Made by a program: the position numbers and the translations under genes
Shown here: positions 20,158-31,936 of the stretch, one piece after another
Layout: each line of letters starts with the position of its first letter
Numbering within the stretch: position 1 is the stretch's first letter
Notes under the pieces: generated by a model
What the model saw: only the letters and a program-made list of their open reading frames with translations
Databases searched by the model: none
What the model was told of the DNA's origin: nothing
Assembly (NCBI GenBank): GCA_005281725.1
Contig: SSBO01000003.1
Span: 5,580,495 to 5,644,494, forward strand
Length of the DNA stretch: 64,000 nt
Direction: 5' to 3'
Source of the DNA: Wuchereria bancrofti
Lineage: Eukaryota > Nematoda > Chromadorea > Rhabditida > Onchocercidae

Positions 20158-21222
20158 TCGAACTTTAGTATTTTTCAAGGAAATTTTTTGATTGTAACTT
20201 GTTATTTCTGCCCTAAGCTATTCGGCTAGCTACATTGAAGGAGGAACATTAGATTGAAGCTTGGAAGCTTTTCTATATATCAGTATGTTTCCTTCAGCAA
20301 GGAGCAGTTCGATTTTTATTAATTGTTATAATCCTTATCTGTACAGCTTCTCATGATACATTGATCATTTCCTTATATGAGTTTCATGTGTACTTGATCA
20401 GCTAAAGCAATCAGAAAATGACAAAGCGAGACTGTATACTTGATATAATAGAGTTAAAAAATGAAATATTCTGGTAGTCCGAAGTTTCGGATGAGATTTT
20501 CAAACTTTCCCTTAGCTTTAGACTTTGAAATCAGGCCTCTGATCAGTTACTTTATAGAAGTTATACATATAAACTGTTGCATTTTAACGTTTAGTTTCTA
20601 TTGGTGAAAAATGATCTCTTGGTTTCTGAAGCGCTTAAATTTCGCACGTGACATAATGTACTAGTATGATTTTGGTTGTCTCAATAGATTCTTGAAATTT
20701 TAATTCTACAGTTTTCTTTTTAGTTTTGACTTGGTTTTCATAATATTCTTTTACATTGGCATCTGAAAAAAAGTCCATTAAACTTTTTATGTATTGCTGT
20801 TTACTATTACTTGTTACTGGTGATTACTGCATTTGACATTTGATTCAATTTAATCGAAGTTGTATATAAAGAACGATATTGAACGCATACTTGACAACGT
20901 AAGAAATACAACATGTACTTCTCCATCTTTGACACTACTGAATCCTTATCATAATTCTTTTTTTTGAAACTGTTGAAATAAAAGGACGAATTATTTTACA
21001 TATTCCAGTCCTCATTTTCCGTATTGTTTGCAATAGTCTGCGGATATTTCGTTTTTTATGTACTGTTTGATTTTTTATTCTGTCGCTGATTATCAGCGTA
21101 TTGAATATTCATAGCTTTATCATATGGTGTTCAAATGAATATTTCGTCGCAAACTGATTGCACTAAAATTTATGACTAGAAATCATGCATTGCATATAAA
21201 ACTTTACAGAGTCTTCTTATTG
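20158..21222. other. Intergenic region, ZIP to METTL4
   Basis: AT-rich sequence with no supported gene. The last part holds an acceptor TTTACAG ending at 21209, 13 nt before the METTL4 start, which is a likely SL trans-splice site. Confidence 0.5.
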
Positions 21223-24200
21223 ATGATTGTGTCGGCTTTTGAGAAGATAATCCGAGTACGGAGTGTTGATTTGGCAGTGCTCGATGAAAGTGCTTATTAT
21301 GAAGCTATTTATGCCGGTAGCAGGTAAATTTTATAGAGGATTGATAAATGGAAGTTGTTTTTGGATTTTGTTATCTTTATTTAATGTTTTTTTGATATTT
21401 CAGTGTAAGAATATTTCAGTGTACCAAACCGAAGATTCTATGCAATAGAATCGCCGTTTCGAATGAATTCGCAAGTTTCTGTACCACCTGGAAACGGTTC
21501 TGTTACAAACAAAAATAAGTCGAGGCGGAAACGAAAACGTGGCGTATCTTCGAATATCACTTGTAATTTAAGTGACGTAAATTTTTGTTTTCCCTGTTTT
21601 TGGAACAACTTTTTCAGTTATATTTCCTTTTCTAGTTCTAGGGACTATTGACTTGTGCGGTAATAGCAGATTTGTTGAGTTTTATTCCCTTCTTGAAACA
21701 TTTGTTTGCTGAACTTTTTGTTATTTTTTATACCGCTTCTTCGTTTGGTTCTGTTTTAGAATTTTGTTCAGGTTAGTACTGTTTTGAAGAAAATATTGGA
21801 AAAGGCGGTTATGATGGACGCATTTAATGAAAATCATTGCGGACCTGCACAATGTTCTTCTTTCGAAACATCAGTAAACTTCAATAATTATCTAGCACGA
21901 CAGTTAGTTCTCACTGCAACTTCAGTTCCTTGTCCGTTATCTCGTTATGGGAAGCAGTACTACTTTGCAAAGCAAAGCATCAAAGAAATATGTTTAAATC
22001 AAGAAGAAAGGTAATTTCGATGATCTTATGTTGGGAATTTGTGGGAAGGGAAAAACTTAGCTTTTCTAAGAAATCTTCCAAAAATTTGTTGATTACTTTG
22101 ATGTTTGAAACATTTTCTTGTAATTCGAATTGGTGACACGATATTTCATATGAATATTGCTCCTCCAAGTATAATTCCGAGTTTGAGATAATTAATATTA
22201 TTAATATTGTTTGGTCTTTATATATTGCTTTTCATAAGTTGTTCCAGCTTATCTGCTTATCCATGCTGCTCTGTATTTTTTCATCATTTGAAAATTTTAT
22301 GGCTTCTTCACATTCATTTGTTTAGAACTATTGATGATATTTCAAACGAACTCGTAATGTGGGTAAATGATGGCCCGGAAGTTATTATAGCCAGATGTAA
22401 AGGTGAAAAATTCATCTTACCTCCATTTTCTTCCTTCATCGTTAACGATGCATGTGTAACAGAGGCACTGATCAGATGTGAGTTTTATTTGATGATCGTT
22501 CAATGGTTTCTCAAAAAAGGAAATCTTTTATTTCATTTTTGGAAGTGGTAAATCAAAACGGGATCTATTTTTCTTGCAATATTTTGATGACTTTTGTTCG
22601 CTAAGCAAATTCTTTCAAAAGGTTAAAAAAAAGTGATCGATTTCAAATATTCTCTCTCATATAATTGAGCAGTAAGGCATTCATTTCAGACGGGAAAAGA
22701 TTTGATTTCGTGTTATTGGATCCACCTTGGGAGAATAAATCTGTTAAGAGGAAAACTGTGTAAGTAAAATAAATGTTCCTGTAAATCTTGTAAATATTTG
22801 TGAAATTTCCCAAAATTTCGAGACTAAAAAGTAAGAAAAATTTTCCAATGATAAAAATGACTTCTAACAAGAATTTTGATGTTAATCTTACAGTTACCCA
22901 ATTTATGGTGATCACAAGTGGATGTTGGATCTATGTTTGCCAGAACTTTTAACGGAATCAGGACTATTGGCAATATGGGTTACAAACAATGCAAAACACT
23001 TGAAATTTACAGATGATATGATCGAATATTTTGGCTTCGAAAAAATTGCAATTTGGCGATGGCTTAAAGTTAATTTTACAGTCATGTCTTTCTATATATT
23101 TCGTGTTCTTGGAGTTTGATCGAAGGTTCTTTTTGATCATGACTCTTTTTGATATCGGCTGTTTGAATGAACATCTAAACTAATTTGAATTAGCTTTCAA
23201 ATTTAATTAAAAATGTCGTCCGCGCAAAAAGAAAAAAGTTTTCATCAGACTAAACTAGATCCACTTTAGATTGGGCATTAAATTTTTGTCACTTAAAGTT
23301 TAAAATTTGCTTCGCTTTTCGAATAATGTTTGATTCACAAACAAGATAGGTAATATTGCACTTTCTCTTTACAGCCAGACTTAAAGCATGAGATATTGAA
23401 ACTAACGCACTTTCTGACATATGTATTAAAGTACACTTACTGGTTCTTTTCCTTGTGAAGATTTTTAATTAGTTTAATGCAATTTGTATGTTTTACAAAA
23501 TTTTAGGTGACAAACAGTGGTGAACCCGTTTACAACCTAAATAGTCAACATAAGCAACCTTTTGAAAACATTGTGTTCGCTTCTTGCAGTGCTGCCCGCA
23601 GACACTACATGAACATCGTCGATGAATTTGTCCTAATCAGGCATATATTTCTAAGTATCCACGAAGTTTTATTTCTAATAAAGATTAGCATACCACCATC
23701 AACAGATATTCCTAAAAACTTTTGGCTGATAGAGAACATACTGGCTTTCATTGGTCAAATATGGAAAAAGGAGCAAATACTCATAATTCATAAATAAACA
23801 GATTAATCCGGATTTTATCTTCTAAGCTAACTTAGATAGTCACAACTCTTTCTATATCGAATGCCACTCCTATCAGCATGCGTGCTGTACTAAATACCTC
23901 AATTTTTTTGGTGATATTTTTGACAACATCAGCCAAGCTGAAAAAGCGAAAGCGGAAGAAGCGAAGTATAGGTTCCTGTATTGCTAGTTGTATGTAAATA
24001 GTGGAAGTATAAACCCAAGTTTCTATTTTACCTTTACCAAATTAAGAATTTTCCGTTGTTTCCATCTAACAAATGTTCTAATTTCATCGTAGCTTTCTAT
24101 TTCCTTTAACTTTTTTAACCCTTTTTAGCACTCCATCTGCAATTCATTCAAGGAAACCACCATTGCTTCCAGTGTTACAAGCACTTGGAATTCTTGAAGA

Positions 24201-24303
24201 AACGGCGGAACAATTGGAATTATATGGCAGGTATCTGTTACCACGAACAACAACTGTTGGATTTGAAGCGGCTAAACTTCAGAATGAGCGATATTTTGTT
24301 TGA
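21223..24303 (+). CDS. damt-1: METTL4/DAMT-1 MT-A70-family adenine-N6 methyltransferase
   Basis: SAM-dependent adenine-N6 methyltransferase of the MT-A70 family, METTL4 branch. C. elegans DAMT-1 is the reported DNA 6mA enzyme and human METTL4 acts on U2 snRNA and mitochondrial DNA; which substrate applies here is unknown. Eight exons: 21223-21323, 21420-21576, 21772-22010 (or from 21760), 22326-22477, 22690-22759, 22894-23068, 23507-23640, 24129-24303; about 400 residues. Motifs in order are a basic nuclear-type cluster RRKRKRGV, GEKFILPPFSSFIVND, the catalytic motif DFVLLDPPWENKSVKRKT, LLAIWVTNNAKHLKF, IWRWLKVTNSGEPVY, SQHKQPFENIVF, HSRKPPLL and LELYGRYLLPRTTTVGFE. The order and spacing follow METTL4 to its C-terminus. 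Intron 7 appears to begin with GC (23641-23642); this is the only junction that restores the family alignment. The exon 2 acceptor is duplicated (TTTCAG at 21403 and 21419), and only the second keeps the frame. Confidence 0.93.
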
Positions 24304-24535
24304 ATATACAGATAAGGTAAAAATTTTAATTCTAATTTCTGTGAATAGCGTGATTTACAATACGGCTGCATTATCTGCTTTCCTTTCTATGTACAAATAA
24401 GATAGCAAAATAGAAACAATGCGATTTCTCGATTTACTGAGGGTAAAACATTCGCTTCAATCAAAATTAAACAAAAACAGATAGGTATGTGTAATCAAAG
24501 TGCATGCATCTCGCAGATAATCTTGTTTGAAACAA

Positions 24536-24574
24536 AATTTTTATATGAAGTAACACGTACTTCATATAAAAATT
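24536..24574. repeat. Perfect inverted repeat, 17-bp arms with 5-nt loop
   Basis: The left arm 24536-24552 (ending ATATGAAGTA) and the right arm 24558-24574 (starting TACTTCATAT) are exact reverse complements around the loop ACACG. It is a compact hairpin about 230 nt after the METTL4 stop codon and may lie in its 3' UTR. Confidence 0.85.
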
Positions 24575-25835
24575 CAAATATTTTTCAGAAAAGAAATATG
24601 ACAGAAATCTAACATCACATGAAGAAGACCTTCCTTTCCTAAAGCAATTCTGGCGCTAAACGTTCAGATGATACTGTTGCAAGGTTTTGTTTGTTTTGCT
24701 GATTACAACCATTTGCTCTCAATCCTCACATCACTTTTCAGTTCTTCCTGCCTTCATTCAAACATCATTTGTTAGTTTTTAATATATAATTATATGTAAT
24801 TCCTAAATAAAGGGTATCCAATAGATATATATTCCGAAACATCCTTTTTCATCCTTCATACATTTACTTCCATTCCGTCATATTAAACCCCATTATATAG
24901 TTGTGGCACATTGATTTAACTGGTAACCGTAGAATTCCTTCAACTCTTCAGTAGACTGTACTGAAGTTCTTTTAGCCCTAATATTAGTATCATATTTGAT
25001 AAAAATGCTTTTATAGTTTTGAGTGAAGATGTTCGAGATGATTTCGTTTTTCAGTGTTTACTCTGCATTTTATTACAGAAGTTTCGGTTTTCATTTTCAG
25101 CATTGCCAATAGAATCTTCATTTCTTTTAAATGGTTTCGCAAAAACAAATTGGTGCCATCAATTGTCCGAATGTTGTTGGTTCTGCATTTTTAATTTTTT
25201 TAAAACCGAATTCGATAGGATTGGAATTTCCAGTGCACTTTCTGTAGATGTTAGGAAAGTCACTTTACGGTTGTATCAAATTATTATTACTGGGTATATT
25301 AACAAAAAATGATTGAAATGGCTTCTTCAACTAGAACGAATACCCAACAGTTATGGAAGCAATAGGTTTTTACCATGTTTGGAAATTTCTGAATTAATCC
25401 AGTAAGCTGATTAATTATTGGTTTCTTTTCGCTGCAGTAGGCTGAACAACACAGATTAATACAATAAAAAAGAAAAAGAAAAAACTTGGGATTCAGCAAC
25501 TGGAAACAGCCAGCATCACCGCTGAAGCAGAAATCCTGTTGCGAGCATGCGTCTTGAAGAACTCTCACAGTTTTTCAAAACTGGGTTTCATTTAGAATAT
25601 TCGAGCAAGCAAAAAGAAAAAATGGGGTGGGAGGAAAAGAAGTGTGGACGTGAAAATTTTCATTTATTCAAATTACAATTTGTAATTCAAAATTGGTGGG
25701 CAACAGATACACTTTGATGCCGTGTCCCACTTCGAGTGCGACTGCTTTGCACTAAACTGATCTTTCGTCTTTCTGTGACATAAGCTGCAAAATGTTTTTG
25801 ATAATATCATCAATAATTTAATTAATTAATTTAAT

Positions 25836-25935
25836 AATGATAATCATAACGGTAATGGCAATGATGACGATAATGACAATGATAATGATAGTGGTAATGA
25901 TGACGATAATGATAATAATAATAATAGTAATATAA
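25836..25935. repeat. Degenerate GAT/AAT-type simple repeat
   Basis: About 100 bp of imperfect trinucleotide units based on GATAAT, GACGAT and AATAAT, ending in a run of AAT. It reads as Ile/Val-rich runs on the opposite strand, which produces a spurious ORF. Confidence 0.85.
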
Positions 25936-27756
25936 TCGTGAAGACTAAAAATAACACTAACTCGAATCAGTGTTGATTCACAAAAATTTCTACAGTTGTT
26001 GTGCCACTGACAATTCCTCGAATTATACAACCATTGAGTATTTCCCCAAGTGATACTGCATAATATTTACGAAATTAAGCGTTTGGAAAGGGAAGTTGCA
26101 TTCTGATTTCGACATCGGGATGACTTAAAGTTATTTAGATGGCACATTTTTTGTTCTCACCATTCGTTCATTATTCTCTGTTATGAATCGTAGCTCATTA
26201 ATCACAAAAAACGAGGGATCTGTTGCAAGGAGCATTATATCTCCCCAAAATCTGTGCACTAGAAAAACCGCTTTATATAAACTAGGGAGGTCAGCTTTTG
26301 CATTCGATTCAAAATAGAAATGTTTAATGTGAATAAAATTTTCAAAACAATCTTCAACATAATATGAAATTTGAGCTGTGAATCTGAAATCGAAAACAGT
26401 GCACTTTGCTTGGATTAATTCGTTATAATAAAGGAGTTAACGACATTAGTAATGGGATAAATACAAAGTGTAACCTTACGAAATTTCTTTAGAAAACAGG
26501 TGAGAATGTGAAAACTAAGGGAATGAAATTTACTTTCAAACTATTCAATTACTCATATTAACACATACGGAAAATAAAGATTACTATTATAAATGCAGCA
26601 AAGCAAAAAAAGAAAAACCAGAAAAAATTTCGCATAAGTAGAAGGAAATCTGGCGCTCTATAAGACCATCAATTTTTATTTGTATTTTAGTAAATCAACG
26701 AAAAGTAGCAGAACATATCAATTTCAACATTTCCAAATGAGGTACTGCCTCCTGAGCAGATTGCGGAAGACAGAAATTAGGATAATTGGTTCCGTAGTAA
26801 TAAGTCTCTACAAAAAGCATCATGTGACGCAGAGCGAAATAATTAAAGACAATGTTCACCAAAGGACGGAGTCTTGGATCTTTCTCAGACGAGATGCAAA
26901 ATTCAGAGAGCTAATGTTTGCTTTGTAAATGAAGCACACGATGTACTCGTGCAAAGAAATATTGCGAAGAATTTAGTAAAATTTTATAGTCTAACAGAAT
27001 TTGAATTATTGTTGAGGCTAGGGCAAACTGATTAGAGATGACCAGCAAGCATTTACAGCGGAGGCAGTAAGATGTTCAAAATTCATTTTCTCTTTTTAAA
27101 AAGATAAAATGCAGACTTATGATCGTTCATAGCTTTTAATCCATACTTGATTATAGACTGAAATTGTTCATGCGTGCGTCTCACATTTCTAGCCATGAAC
27201 AATATCATTATGAGAAATGAGTTTAAAAGTTATTCAAATTAATCCCTTGAGCCTGCACGGGAATATCATGAGCAGTTTTCAAAATTTGAATAGATGAGAG
27301 GAAGAAGGAATAGGGCAAAGAATAGTGTCAAATCAGTCGTATGACCTCCTTTTCGCAGTTACTATGAATCTCCTCCCATATGCCATCATCAACATATCGC
27401 GCATTTTGTTTGGCTGACGATCAACCTAGCATCTCTAAAATTTAAATTTTCAATTCTATGCAGAGAGAATTTGAGAATGTAGACTGGTTTCAAATAGAAT
27501 TATCCTCTTCTTGTAGCACGCACATCTTAACTTTTGATCTAGATAACTCTCATAAATTTACTGGGATCAACCAATTTGTAAGCTATAGGATAAAGTACCT
27601 TTTTAGTATTCCTTTATATCTGTTCAAAATGTCAGAGGCGGTTGATGGAAGTGCTCCTCTAAAAACTCAGTTTTGTGTTATTCTTGATTTCAAACTCTCG
27701 TGTTTTTTATTTTACGATTTCAATTTATAATTAGAAGAAATTTCCAGAAAGACAAC

Positions 27757-28456
27757 ATGGAAGCGATGTTCTCGGTGGTAGTTCTCTTGCTTTTAATCTC
27801 GCCTACTTGTTATTGTACTCTCGAAATTACTGGTGACGAGGTGAGCTCTGCTATCATTCAGTTATTTTTCCTATTTTTCAGAAGATTTTAACTAGTTCGC
27901 AGCAACAACTCAATCCAGAACACATTATGCTTTAATTCTCTACATAAGCAGTGTTTTTCCCGCGACTGTATACTTTCAATCTAATGAATCGATTTACTAA
28001 ATAAAACTAGATATTCATGTATTACGCTATGTTTTTAATCATCAGCATGGAAGCGTGAATTTATGTTCTCATGCATACATTGAAAATCAAAATTTATTAA
28101 AGGACTAAAGGAAGTACTTGACCGAAAATTTACATTTAAAACATCAGAGTCTTAAAACTCAAACTTCACAACAGTTGAATTGAACTGAGAAGATAACGAA
28201 CAGTTTCAATCAGATTTCAAGATTCCTTCCCAATTAATTCAAGTTTTAATATTTCAAAAAGTTCAACGGGAAACTTCATTTTCAGTTGCTGCTAAAAACT
28301 CATGGCACTGTGCATACCAGACGTGTTCGTGACACAGATAACAGAAATCTGGAAGGACATCACATGGCACCGCGACGTCCTGTACGACAAGAACCGGTAA
28401 AGAACATAAAAAAACCGAGAAACATTCTCAAGAATAAGAAATACAAGATTTATTAG
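27757..28456 (+). CDS. Small secreted basic peptide precursor, family unknown
   Basis: Two exons, 27757-27840 and 28286-28456, both joins in phase 0; 84 residues. Residues 1-20 (MEAMFSVVVLLLLISPTCYC) form a clear signal peptide. The rest is very basic with Arg/Lys clusters (HTRRVRD, APRRPVRQEP, KKPRN, NKKYKIY), including RRVR and RR sites that proprotein convertases could cut. A TTTCCAG acceptor ends at 27747, nine bases before the ATG, and suits an SL site. A poly(A) signal AATAAA lies at 28510, 54 nt after the stop. It might be a neuropeptide-like, antimicrobial or secreted effector peptide, but I recognise no family. The gene structure is well supported by the signal peptide, donor, acceptor and poly(A) signal together. 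Confidence 0.65.
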
Positions 28457-28509
28457 TTTTCTCAAATATTGATAAGTCACTTCGCCAACTTACTGTTCGA
28501 AACAAAAGA

Positions 28510-28515
28510 AATAAA
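28510..28515 (+). other. Poly(A) signal AATAAA for the secreted peptide gene
   Basis: It is a canonical hexamer 54 nt downstream of the stop codon of the two-exon secreted peptide gene. Confidence 0.6.
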
Positions 28516-31500
28516 AATATAGACTTATCCTGATCTCTCCGGAATTATGAAATCAACAAAAATGCAAGTTGGAACTGACTTGTTCTCAGTGCTCGTCACA
28601 TGTTTGCAATGAGCTCGCCCCCATTTCACAACTCCTGGAATCCCTGGCATGCAAGCACACCTAGTCACACAAAACACTCGCGAGCGGTTTTCCGAACCCA
28701 TCTATTTACTTTGCAGAGATAAGAATGCGCAACCAGCCCCCACCGTTACTAAATCACACAGTCCCAACACTCGCAACTAGCGTAAACGGTCACCCCCTAT
28801 AGACCGCACTACCCCAACTTCTACTACGGACTAACAACCTTCCTGACCATCCTTCGGAGCCTCAGCACCATGCGTTCGTTCACTGCCCAAGGCGTACGAC
28901 GGCAATTCCTATCAATGTACATGGGCTCATCATAGGCGATGTAAGTCGCCCGCTTAATTTTGTTATATGAACAATGCAGACAGCATAGAGTGGTTGTAGT
29001 CAGACAACAACAGCATCATTTTTCGCTGCGCAGCAGAGCAACTAAACACTGACGATGTGATGAAACTGTCGTTGAGTCAGTCAATCGGTCGAGAAATTAT
29101 CATTTTTCGATTCTGTCTTGTGTTATTGCATCTCTCAGGTGGGAGACAATTGATCCATTTTATTTACTCCAACATAAATTGCTGCTTAGTATATGACTGA
29201 AAATGATAACAATATTGGTTGTAGGTTTGGATGTTGTAGGATATATATATATATGGGAAAGGTACAGTTATTCAGAGATATGCTGTACTGTTGAAGTGGA
29301 ACTGTTGATACTTGTTGTGTTGAAGAGACGAATAAATTTGAACTAAGTTTATTTATTTGATCACAAACATGGATGTAATATTTTAAGGATAATGTTGTAC
29401 AACTTCTGATTACATGAAATGAGATGAAAAAAATGGGAGGTGATGAAGTCTTCAGAAATCTCAGCTTTCTCTCTCTTTCCTCCTTTTCCTCTTCAACCTT
29501 CTTCTTAGATATTGGGTAATGGGTGGGTAATTGATTTCAAACAAATTTAATTCTGTCCTTGAAAATAGCACTGATGGATAGTGAACCAGCTGGACACCGG
29601 ACACTGTGACCCAGCTAAAAACATGCATGTATTATCATCACAAAGTACCGAACTTAACTGACAATCTATTTTCTTGCTGCATACACTGACCTCATTCAAA
29701 GATGTTGAATAGTTCGGTTTTTGCATGCATTGTGAATTTATATGAAACTTGTACGAACTGAAAATAGTAGTGAATTTTTACTTGTTTTTGAAGAAATAAC
29801 TCAAAAAATAAGACTAATTAGCTTGTAAGAATAAATGATTATTGCGAGCAAATACATTTGTTAACCATTCAATTCTGCACTTTACAACAAAAAATGCAGA
29901 TATATTAATTTATTTTCATGCATAATGATCATTGTAGCGTATTGCAATCTTTTTTAATTAAAAGGGTGAATTATTTTGTTTAGCTCAGGATATGTTCGAA
30001 TTTCGGCCGTCACTGCCCTTTCAATATCTGTCTTATATCCGACTTGAAATATACATTTAATTTAATAATCTAGCTAAACAAAATTCGGACATATTCTCTA
30101 AAAATCGGGAAACGGACAGCAAGACTTTGATTGCTCAAATTAATAAAGACTATTTCTGACATAGTAGGATTGTAACCTCACCAATTTTGAAATTTGAAGC
30201 AGTATCACGGAAAAATTTTTGTATTTAAGTTGTTCATATCTATTCATTTCTCAGAATGTTTTCCAAAAATATTGAGAAAAAATTTGCTGTGAAATGCTTA
30301 TTATCTCAATGATGTAAATAATGAATAATGAAACTAGCAGAATTAAGCATAAAAATTTCCTTATACATTGTATTTGGATACGAAGAATCTGCTAGTTTCA
30401 CACCACTGAAAAGTACCATAACCACAAACTTCTCAAACTACGCTGAGACTCGTAACTTCATTTGAACGTATAATTATCAGTGTCCATTAGGCGTCTGTTG
30501 TAGCCCACGTAGAGAATTGCTTTCGCAGCAACTGATGCATATATTACCGACAACTTTAGAATGATGATTTTAATTGTTAGCCAGACGATTCATTATTATA
30601 TAACATCACCTCTCTTTCTCACTAATTAGACAACATCTCTTTCACTAATTAAACTGTTACAATATGGTATTGAAGTTGATAAAAAATAAAAAGGTTTGAG
30701 CTGCTTACTGTAGAACATATGAACTGAAAATGAACGAAAGTAAACGACTAAATGATGAAGAAAGGAGTTATTTGCATCAGTTTTACGTACCCTCTTTTTA
30801 CTTGAATGCCACTATCAATTCAAAAACAATTCCCATTATTCTTCAATTCTCTTAAATATTTGAAATGAGGTTGCAAACTCTATATTCAACATTTTTCTAT
30901 CCATCATTTCTCAAAAACACATCTTTCAATTAACTGATATCAATTTCTCATCATATCAATATATCTTTTTATTTCTCTACTTTTCAAAAACAATTTTCAT
31001 TATTCTTCATTTCTCTTAAAAAATCGACAGACCAATTCTAACATACTCAAATTTGCTCGAGAAATTTAATTATGCTTTATAAATGAATTACATAAGCAAA
31101 AGAAGATCTGATATATTTGGATATTTATGGCTGAGACTTTTTGCATTTTCTACTTTTGCAATAAATTTCGATTTGAATGGGTATAGACATAATTAACCGG
31201 AAAGTTTTCAAAAATAACTTATTTTTGTAATGTATGCAACTCTCTGAATACTTTTAACACTTCTAGCATTTCTTGATGGTCGTAGGTGCGTTTTCTTTCT
31301 AATTACTATGACTAATTTTTGATTCATTAGTCTTGGTTCAGGTCTGTGTCTCTAATTTTGGTCTTATAAGATTTTGCGAGTTTGTAACAAAATTCACGAA
31401 GTTTCTTACCTCAATTGGAATATTTTACTGAATAGATCGAATTTTCTGTTTATTCCTCGAATTTCTATTACTATTTTAAAAATGTCAAGAAAATATCATT

Positions 31501-31893
31501 AAGCAGCAATAATTTTTGCCATTACTCTTCTTTATGGTTTCTAACTTTAACACTCTTCTTAGACCCGAATCATCAAGACAACTATGGATAGATTGTTTGC
31601 CATTTATTAGTTGAATAAATAAAAGAGGAGCTACACTGATAATGTATGCACTTCTCTTTTTAATTCATTTTTGATATTTTTTAGATAAATATAAAAAAAG
31701 TAAAAGTTAAATACTATAGAAATATAGCCAAAGTATGCAATTCAGCATTGTGTATAGCATTTACTTTTGAACTGCTCTAGGACTTTATTGATTTCAAGAG
31801 TATAAGTACGCCTGTCTCGAATGACAGATTTACAGTTTACATTATAAGTTGGTAAACCTAAAAACAGGCGCAAACAATTTGTATGTATTTTAC

Positions 31894-31899
31894 TTTATT
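31894..31899 (-). other. Poly(A) signal AATAAA for the downstream Pax gene
   Basis: On the minus strand the hexamer AATAAA lies about 38 nt beyond the TAA stop (31937-31939) of the Pax3/7 gene, a typical distance for a short nematode 3' UTR. Confidence 0.65.
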
Positions 31900-31936
31900 C
31901 AATGAATATCAAATTTTAAACTGTTATTGAACCAGT

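Larger units (their letters stand above)
24304..27756. other. Intergenic region, METTL4 to small secreted-protein gene
   Basis: About 3.4 kb with no supported gene. It holds a perfect hairpin at 24536-24574 and a degenerate trinucleotide/hexanucleotide repeat near 25836-25935. Short ORFs here have no motifs or convincing splice structure. Confidence 0.5.
28457..31936. other. Intergenic region with a GC-rich island
   Basis: About 3.5 kb with no supported gene. A stretch at about 28560-28965 is much richer in C and CpG than its surroundings and has no long frame. A short (AT)n run lies at 29239-29254. The remainder is AT-rich. Confidence 0.5.

Noticed and set aside
24185..24400. Plus ORF overlapping the METTL4 last exon
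   Set aside because: It is an alternative frame of the true exon, which encodes HSRKPPLL and LELYGRYLL.
25818..26030. Minus-strand ORF with long Ile/Thr runs
   Set aside because: It is a reading of the GAT/AAT simple repeat.
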